NCBI GenBank assembly: GCA_012798865.1
Contig: JAAZMK010000155.1
Span: forward strand, 1-7,596
Source of the DNA: Clostridiaceae bacterium
Lineage (GTDB): Bacteria > Bacillota > Clostridia > Saccharofermentanales > DTU023
DNA length: 7,596 bases
Reading direction: 5' to 3'
The notes under the pieces were generated by a model. It saw only the letters and a program-made list of their open reading frames with translations, had not been told where the DNA came from and ran no database searches. The position numbers and the translations under genes are program-made. Positions 6,931-7,596 of this stretch are shown in pieces. The first letter of the stretch is position 1. Each line of letters begins with the position of its first letter.

Positions 6931-7137
6931 AGCAGTTTTTCAATTTAATTTGAATTATTGGATATGCGCCTGCCACCCGTGTGCAATTTTTCAATTAGTA
7001 TCGAATTCCTGGACTGCGCGCTCGACACCAGTGTGCAATTTTTCAATTAATATCGAATTTCCGGACTCTGCGCCAAAATCAGAAATCAGTGTTTTTCAAC
7101 TTAAATCGATTTTTTGGACTTTACGCTCTCAATCACT
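6931..7137. repeat. Four degenerate tandem repeats of about 47-58 bp
   Basis: The units are approximately 6931-6980, 6981-7032, 7033-7090 and 7091-7137. Each contains TTTTTCAA, then an AT-rich partial dyad (best form TTCAATTAATATCGAATT), then TGGACT or CGGACT in three of four (GGATA in the first), then a GCGC/ACGC block, and ends in C/A-rich sequence before CAGT, CACT or CCGT. The TTCAA motif begins at 6939, 6990, 7042 and 7095, a spacing of 51, 52 and 53 bases, although length differences occur inside the units. Reading frame is not kept from unit to unit, so the array is non-coding. It separates the lyase terminator from the sigma operon promoter. Function is unknown; decayed repeats or spaced protein-binding sites are both possible. 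Confidence 0.75.
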
Positions 7138-7142
7138 GAAAA

Positions 7143-7177
7143 GGAGGGGCTCTCTCATTTTTTGAGACAGCCCCTTC
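7143..7177 (-). terminator. Rho-independent terminator of the lyase gene
   Basis: GGGGCTCTCTCA (7146-7157) pairs with TGAGACAGCCCC (7163-7174) with one mismatch around a T5 loop, and can extend by three pairs including one wobble. On the - strand it starts 27 bases beyond the lyase stop codon and is followed by TCCTTTTCAG, a short T-rich tail. The GGGGCTGTC arm is shared with the terminator at 4635-4662. Confidence 0.75.
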
Positions 7178-7203
7178 GCCACTAATTTGATGGGTTTTTC
7201 GGA

Positions 7204-7596
7204 TCAGAGCGAGGCGGGGAGATCACGCGAGAATTTCTCCGCGAGTTTCTCTTGCCAGTCAGATAGGGGAGCGAGTTTGCCGAGAAAAAAGCGCAAGATC
7301 TTCGGCTCATGCTCAAAGCGCAGACCTCCGATCAGGTCGCGGTTTTCATAGAGCCACGTCACGCGGTCGATCGCGTAGTCGATCTGGCTCATGGTGAAGA
7401 CGCGTCGCGGCATGGCGAGGCGTAGAAGTTCCATTTCTGCCAAGGTCTCATTGCCTTCGGCGTCTCTACTCTCACTGAGCGTTCCGCGTTCCATCCCGCG
7501 GATACCGCCGGCGATGTAAGTCGCGGCTGCGAGTGCCGCGGCGGGGTACTGCTCTTGCGGGATATGCGGTACGAAGCGGGAGGCGTCGAGATGGCA
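7204..7596 (-). CDS. Tryptophanase / tyrosine phenol-lyase family enzyme, C-terminal part
   Basis: The gene enters from beyond the window, and 130 C-terminal residues are visible. These PLP-dependent beta-eliminating lyases split tryptophan to indole, or tyrosine to phenol, with pyruvate and ammonia. The fragment reads CHLDASRFVPHIPQEQYPA, then YIAGGIRGMERG, LLRLAMPRRVFT, LYENRDLIGGLRF and EPKILRFF, all characteristic of the family. PRRV should hold the carboxylate-binding Arg. At positions that differ between the two activities, MERG matches tyrosine phenol-lyase (E. coli tryptophanase has VEIG) and LRFF also matches it (E. coli tryptophanase has LRHF). However, related enzymes annotated as tryptophanase also carry these residues, so the substrate is undecided. 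There is a C-terminal extension (WQEKLAEKF) beyond the E. coli enzyme. GC is near 60% in sampled lines. The lysine that binds PLP lies outside the window. Confidence 0.9.
   Translation of the reverse strand, partial: CHLDASRFVPHIPQEQYPAAALAAATYIAGGIRGMERGTLSESRDAEGNETLAEMELLRLAMPRRVFTMSQIDYAIDRVTWLYENRDLIGGLRFEHEPKILRFFLGKLAPLSDWQEKLAEKFSRDLPASL

Noticed and set aside
6931..7137. CRISPR array
   Set aside because: The units are degenerate throughout, there are no identical repeats separated by unique spacers of constant length, and no cas gene is nearby.
6950..7165. 71-codon + strand open frame starting TTG across the tandem repeats
   Set aside because: The repeat units change frame relative to each other, there is no ribosome binding site, and the frame runs into the terminator stem. 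It is not a gene.

Overview
The window looks like a chromosomal segment of an anaerobic Firmicute, most likely a clostridial/Oscillospirales-type organism. The grounds are Gram-positive style Shine-Dalgarno sequences, a clostridial-style ECF sigma factor followed by a membrane protein with a typical clostridial anti-sigma N-terminus, a bacterial serpin, and a tryptophanase/tyrosine phenol-lyase family enzyme. The species cannot be named from sequence alone. Base composition is uneven: sampled lines run near 40% GC in the left operon, about 50% in the serpin gene, and 55-60% in the sigma gene and the lyase fragment.

Left block, + strand (1-4518): a membrane-embedded processive family 2 glycosyltransferase lacks the start of its catalytic domain, because an in-frame stop at 59-61 interrupts homology just before the conserved AHNEE segment. 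It overlaps by ATGA a 1071-residue membrane-anchored protein with three parts: an unidentified alpha/beta N-terminal region, a clan GH-A-like TIM-barrel with two plausible catalytic Glu, and a CBM9-like beta-sandwich C-terminus. Together they suggest synthesis and processing or export of an extracellular polysaccharide, as a synthase plus a tethered hydrolase.

Centre, - strand (6777 down to 4680, convergent with the left block): a two-gene operon encodes an ECF sigma factor and, with an 11-base overlap, a 509-residue membrane protein. The latter has a short anti-sigma-like cytoplasmic tail, one transmembrane helix, a juxtamembrane linker and a complete extracellular serpin domain. An ECF-type promoter (TGAAAC, 17-base spacer, CGGTATA) sits directly upstream and suggests autoregulation. 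The operon ends in a strong hairpin at 4635-4662 that may also serve the convergent operon. The main hypothesis of this report is that the serpin is the sensor domain of an anti-sigma factor, so that protease attack outside the cell would release the sigma factor.

Right block (6799-7596): a 405-base non-coding stretch carries the ECF promoter, four degenerate tandem repeats whose AT-rich partial-dyad cores lie 51, 52 and 53 bases apart, and a terminator. Beyond it is the C-terminal 130 residues of a PLP-dependent beta-eliminating lyase on the - strand, running off the window edge.
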